Source: Cryptoclostridium sp036644995 (GTDB lineage Bacteria; Bacillota; Dehalobacteriia; UBA7702). From it: 64,000 nt of DNA. Where the stretch lies: the NCBI GenBank assembly GCA_036644995.1, contig JAVXOZ010000009.1, forward strand, positions 4,333 to 68,332, in the 5' to 3' direction. The notes under the pieces were generated by a model. It was not told the origin of the DNA, searched no databases, and saw nothing but the letters and a program-made list of their open reading frames with translations. The position numbers and the translations under genes are program-made. Positions 62,201 through 64,000 of the stretch are shown piece by piece; the stretch's first letter is position 1, and every line of letters starts with the position of its first letter.

Positions 62201-63547
62201 GATAATTTAGGAGCGGCAAAAATCAGAATTCGCTCTTTAAAAGTTACCATTGAGGAACAAAAAGCTTGTGAAAAAGAAAGTGTAGAACCCCAAGTTCCTA
62301 TAAAAAATCCTCTATTTACCAAAGCAATGAAACCAAAGCACACCATTTTAGCACCACAAATGTCCCCTATCCATTTTCAATTTTTATCAAAAGCCATGGA
62401 AGCCAACGGCTACAAACTTGAGGTTTTACCAAATATAGATAAAGATGCCATGGAAGAAGGATTAAAATACGTTCACAATGACGCTTGCTATCCCTGTATA
62501 ATCACTACGGGTCAAATGATACACGCTTTAAAAAGCGGCAAATATGATTTAAACAATATTTCATTGTTAATGACCCAAACAGGGGGACAATGCCGTGCCA
62601 CCAACTATGTTTCATTTATCCGCAAAGCCTTAAAAGATGTGGGAATGGAACACATACCGGTAATTGCCATTTCCGCCCAAAAATTAGAAAAGCATCCGGG
62701 AATCCAGTGGAATCTGAAATTATTAAAGCATTTGGTATTGGGCATCAATTATGGAGATGCCTTAATGAACGTACTTTACCGTGTACGCCCCTACGAGGCT
62801 CACCAGGGCACAGTAAATGCACTTTACAACAAATGGTGTGAGCGTGGCAAAGAAACGGTTTACAGCGGCAGCCTACATCGTTTTAAAAAAGATATGCAGG
62901 AATTGGTAAAAGAATTTGATGAAATTCCCTTAACTGCTGAAAAAAAACCACAAGTTGGCTTGGTGGGAGAAATATTGGTTAAATTTTTACCCGATGCCAA
63001 TAACCATATTGTGGAGCTGATTGAAAAGGAAGGCGGCGAAGCTGTAATGCCTTCTCTGCTGGATTTCATTTTATATTGCACTTACAACAGTAAATACAAA
63101 GCCAAATATCTCCAAGGCGATATAAAATTTGCCAAAAAATCCGATTTCATCATCTCTCTCTTGGAATGGACACGCAAACCCCTGCGTAAAGCCTTGGAAA
63201 AAAGTAAACGCTTTAATCCGCCGGGTCGCATAACGGAAATGGCGGAATATGCAAAAAACATTGTATCTTTGGGAAACCAAGCAGGAGAAGGTTGGTTTTT
63301 AACCGGGGAAATGCTGGAGCTTATTGAAAACAACGTTAACAACATAGTTTGTATGCAGCCCTTTGCTTGCCTGCCAAACCATATAACAGGCAGAGGTGCA
63401 CTAAAAGAAATTAGGCGGCAAAATCCTCAAAGCAATATCATTGCAGTGGATTATGACCCCGGCGCCAGTGAATCCAACCAACTCAATCGCATTAAATTAA
63501 TGATGTCCGTAGCCAAAAAATCATTAAAAAAAGAAGAAGATAAATAA
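59282..63547 (+). CDS. Giant BadF/HgdC-type ATPase with HgdB-like C-terminal region (acyl-CoA dehydratase activase-like)
   Basis: A 1421-residue protein. Two successive ASKHA ATPase domains (about 5-280, DIGSTTVKTTVLDQKN; about 325-585, GIDAGSTTSKAVLIDE) each keep the iron-sulfur cysteine of 2-hydroxyacyl-CoA dehydratase activators (NGACAGGTGAFIDQM and NEACSSGCGSFIETF). A cysteine block follows (CSKCPNQCLLTI, GNRCERG), then a DUF2229/HgdB-like region (SEAVCYPAKLAHGHISALI, GRPYHVDPGINHSLPNII, NDACYPCIITTGQM) to the end. By analogy it couples ATP hydrolysis to low-potential electron transfer, but the acceptor and physiological role are unknown. No dehydratase subunits are adjacent. Preceded by GAGGAG. 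Confidence 0.85.
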   Translation: MNNVEDTVVLGLDIGSTTVKTTVLDQKNNCIFKCYQRHFSDIRATVLSILNKAKDALGDKELSVIITGSGGLSLSEHMQLPFIQEVIACTKAVEEFIPQTDVVIELGGEDAKITYFGNVMEQRMNGACAGGTGAFIDQMALLLRTDALGLNDLAKKYNVIYPIASRCGVFAKSDIQPLINQGAAKEDIAASIFQAVVNQTITGLACGKPIRGKIAFLGGPLHFLPQLRQAFINTLNLTEETAILPENAHYYVAMGCALSAKENGNLKAEKISAIISRLESIKVSEIAGKKGLEPLFENKKDLEDFRQRHSKATAPKKPLAQATGNIFLGIDAGSTTSKAVLIDENRNILYTFYAGNKGEPVDLCIEILKDIYTKLPPTATIANTVITGYGEDLVKAALKADMGEVETMSHYKAAEEFLPGVEFILDIGGQDMKAIRIRNGVIESIILNEACSSGCGSFIETFAESLDMSVNDFANAAIKSQNPVDLGNRCTVFMNSKVKQAQKEGATVEDISAGLSYSVIKNALYKVIKIRRPEEFGEKILAQGGTFYNEAILRAFEKETKRNIVRPDISGLMGAMGAAIIAQERCVEGHKSTIIHGDELAAFSYKKDFRHCSKCPNQCLLTIMNFADGRSFISGNRCERGAGIEKQHSDLPNLYDYKYQRLFSYKSLKPENAPRGVIGIPRVLNMYENYPFWHTFFTDLGFSVVLSPKSNKTIFEMGMESIPSEAVCYPAKLAHGHISALINKGIKTIFYPSVVYETKEYKESDNNFNCPVVSGYPDVIKNNVEELREQEICYLRPYVTLNNQEKLAESVFDTFQKHSNYQISKTEIEKAATKAFAELSAFRQDMHTKGEEVLEYIKQHKIHGVVLAGRPYHVDPGINHSLPNIITAQGMAVLTEDSIDHLCPIQRPLRVRDQWSYHSRLYAAASFVGTRKDLELIQLTSFGCGIDAVTSDQVAEILEHNNKIYTTIKIDEGDNLGAAKIRIRSLKVTIEEQKACEKESVEPQVPIKNPLFTKAMKPKHTILAPQMSPIHFQFLSKAMEANGYKLEVLPNIDKDAMEEGLKYVHNDACYPCIITTGQMIHALKSGKYDLNNISLLMTQTGGQCRATNYVSFIRKALKDVGMEHIPVIAISAQKLEKHPGIQWNLKLLKHLVLGINYGDALMNVLYRVRPYEAHQGTVNALYNKWCERGKETVYSGSLHRFKKDMQELVKEFDEIPLTAEKKPQVGLVGEILVKFLPDANNHIVELIEKEGGEAVMPSLLDFILYCTYNSKYKAKYLQGDIKFAKKSDFIISLLEWTRKPLRKALEKSKRFNPPGRITEMAEYAKNIVSLGNQAGEGWFLTGEMLELIENNVNNIVCMQPFACLPNHITGRGALKEIRRQNPQSNIIAVDYDPGASESNQLNRIKLMMSVAKKSLKKEEDK

Positions 63548-63550
63548 AAT

Positions 63551-63631
63551 AAAACCACCCACTTTCATTGCCTTATAATTTTAGATACGAATTTCTAAAA
63601 TTATTAAGGAATAAATAATGGGTGGTTTTTT
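63551..63631 (+). terminator. Two-tier terminator after the large ATPase gene
   Basis: Outer arms AAAACCACCCA / TGGGTGGTTTTTT enclose an inner hairpin (CCTTATAATTTTAG / CTAAAATTATTAAGG). Confidence 0.75.
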
Positions 63632-63843
63632 ATGTATTTTAACAAAAAAGACAATCACTCATCAGCAACTGTCAAAAAATATCTTATTTAATTCTAAAAT
63701 AGGGTTTTATAAAACTAAAGCAAAGCCAAAATTAACAACGCAACCCAATGAATATGATTTATTTTTCAAACCACTACTTGGCTACTTTATTACCTCGCTA
63801 CGACGTTACTTAGTTATGTTGTTACACAGCTATACCCTTAGGT

Positions 63844-64000
63844 CAGATTGTCACAAAATATAGTTTTTTGGCAAGATGTCAGGCTGTTAAGAAAGCCTTA
63901 GATTCGGGAAAACTCCCTGAACAGCGACTGTGCAGTGTACCTAAATGTACATAAGCAGTGGGCGGGAAGGGATTTTGCCGAATATCAGACTTTATCAAAA
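63844..64000 (+). repeat. 162-bp interspersed element, copy 6 (cut by window edge)
   Basis: Matches the other copies from CAGATTGTC through GACTTTATCAA, then the window ends within the last few bases, so its right target copy cannot be seen. The left flank (TACCCTTAGGT) is not obviously palindromic within the readable sequence. 63632-63843 holds no gene I would support. Confidence 0.85.

Noticed and set aside
63618..63863. 81-codon plus-strand frame after the giant ATPase gene
   Set aside because: Starts within the terminator hairpin, has no ribosome site and runs into repeat copy 6.

Overview
The window is AT-rich chromosomal DNA from an anaerobic, endospore-forming member of the Bacillota, most likely class Clostridia. 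The evidence is the spore genes (gerM-like, gerW and pdaA-like), the scpB/scpA/trpS gene order, the CbiK-type anaerobic cobalamin pathway, a ZTP riboswitch, Firmicute-style AGGAGG ribosome sites, and an oxygen-sensitive corrinoid methyltransferase module. The species cannot be named from the sequence.

Layout. 1-4920 (minus): 5' part of serA, a membrane-anchored polysaccharide deacetylase, a YfbR-like nucleotidase, a DUF3786 protein, a small conserved protein and dinB (with a LexA-like operator). 5.4-6.2 kb: two tandem zinc-ribbon genes. 6.2-7.6 kb: repeats, ISL3-like remnants and tRNA-Trp. 7.7-17.5 kb (minus): stand-alone AICAR transformylase behind a ZTP riboswitch, topB, gerM-like, tRNA-Leu, then polA / mutM-coaE fusion / slt. 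17.8-27.1 kb: a monomethylamine module (G3E GTPase, RamA-like activase, mtmC, mtmB with an in-frame UAG, an MtbA-like methyltransferase, amt, and a convergent PocR-type regulator). 27.7-51.0 kb: a near-complete anaerobic cobalamin pathway. cobD-cobO are on plus, cbiMNQO-cbiK on minus behind one B12 riboswitch, and a plus-strand run of 17 genes from cobQ to cbiF sits behind a second. That run includes the early tetrapyrrole genes hemA, hemC, cobA-hemD, hemB and hemL. 51.0-51.8 kb: a tandem pair of a 162-bp repeat. 51.9-59.0 kb (minus): gerW, DUF2953, scpB, scpA, trpS, an M50 protease and a DHH-CBS-CCA nucleotidyltransferase. 59.3-63.5 kb: a giant BadF/HgdC-type ATPase.

How it fits together. 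MtmB needs pyrrolysine and a corrinoid protein. The RamA-like activase repairs the corrinoid, Amt can move methylammonium or ammonium, and the neighbouring cluster makes the corrinoid from glutamyl-tRNA. The mtmB UAG is codon 203, against Pyl202 in Methanosarcina. Among the complete genes of the window only scpB ends in TAG, and it has a TGA two codons later, as expected if UAG is a sense codon here. tRNA-Pyl and pylSBCD are not in the window.

The most unusual structure is a family of six nearly identical ~162-bp elements, all in the same orientation. They have a conserved foldable interior with covarying stem positions, and the copies with two readable flanks sit between direct duplications of 13-26 bp. 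In all but one of those the duplicated target is itself a palindrome. An unoccupied relative of one target is present at 6.4-6.5 kb.
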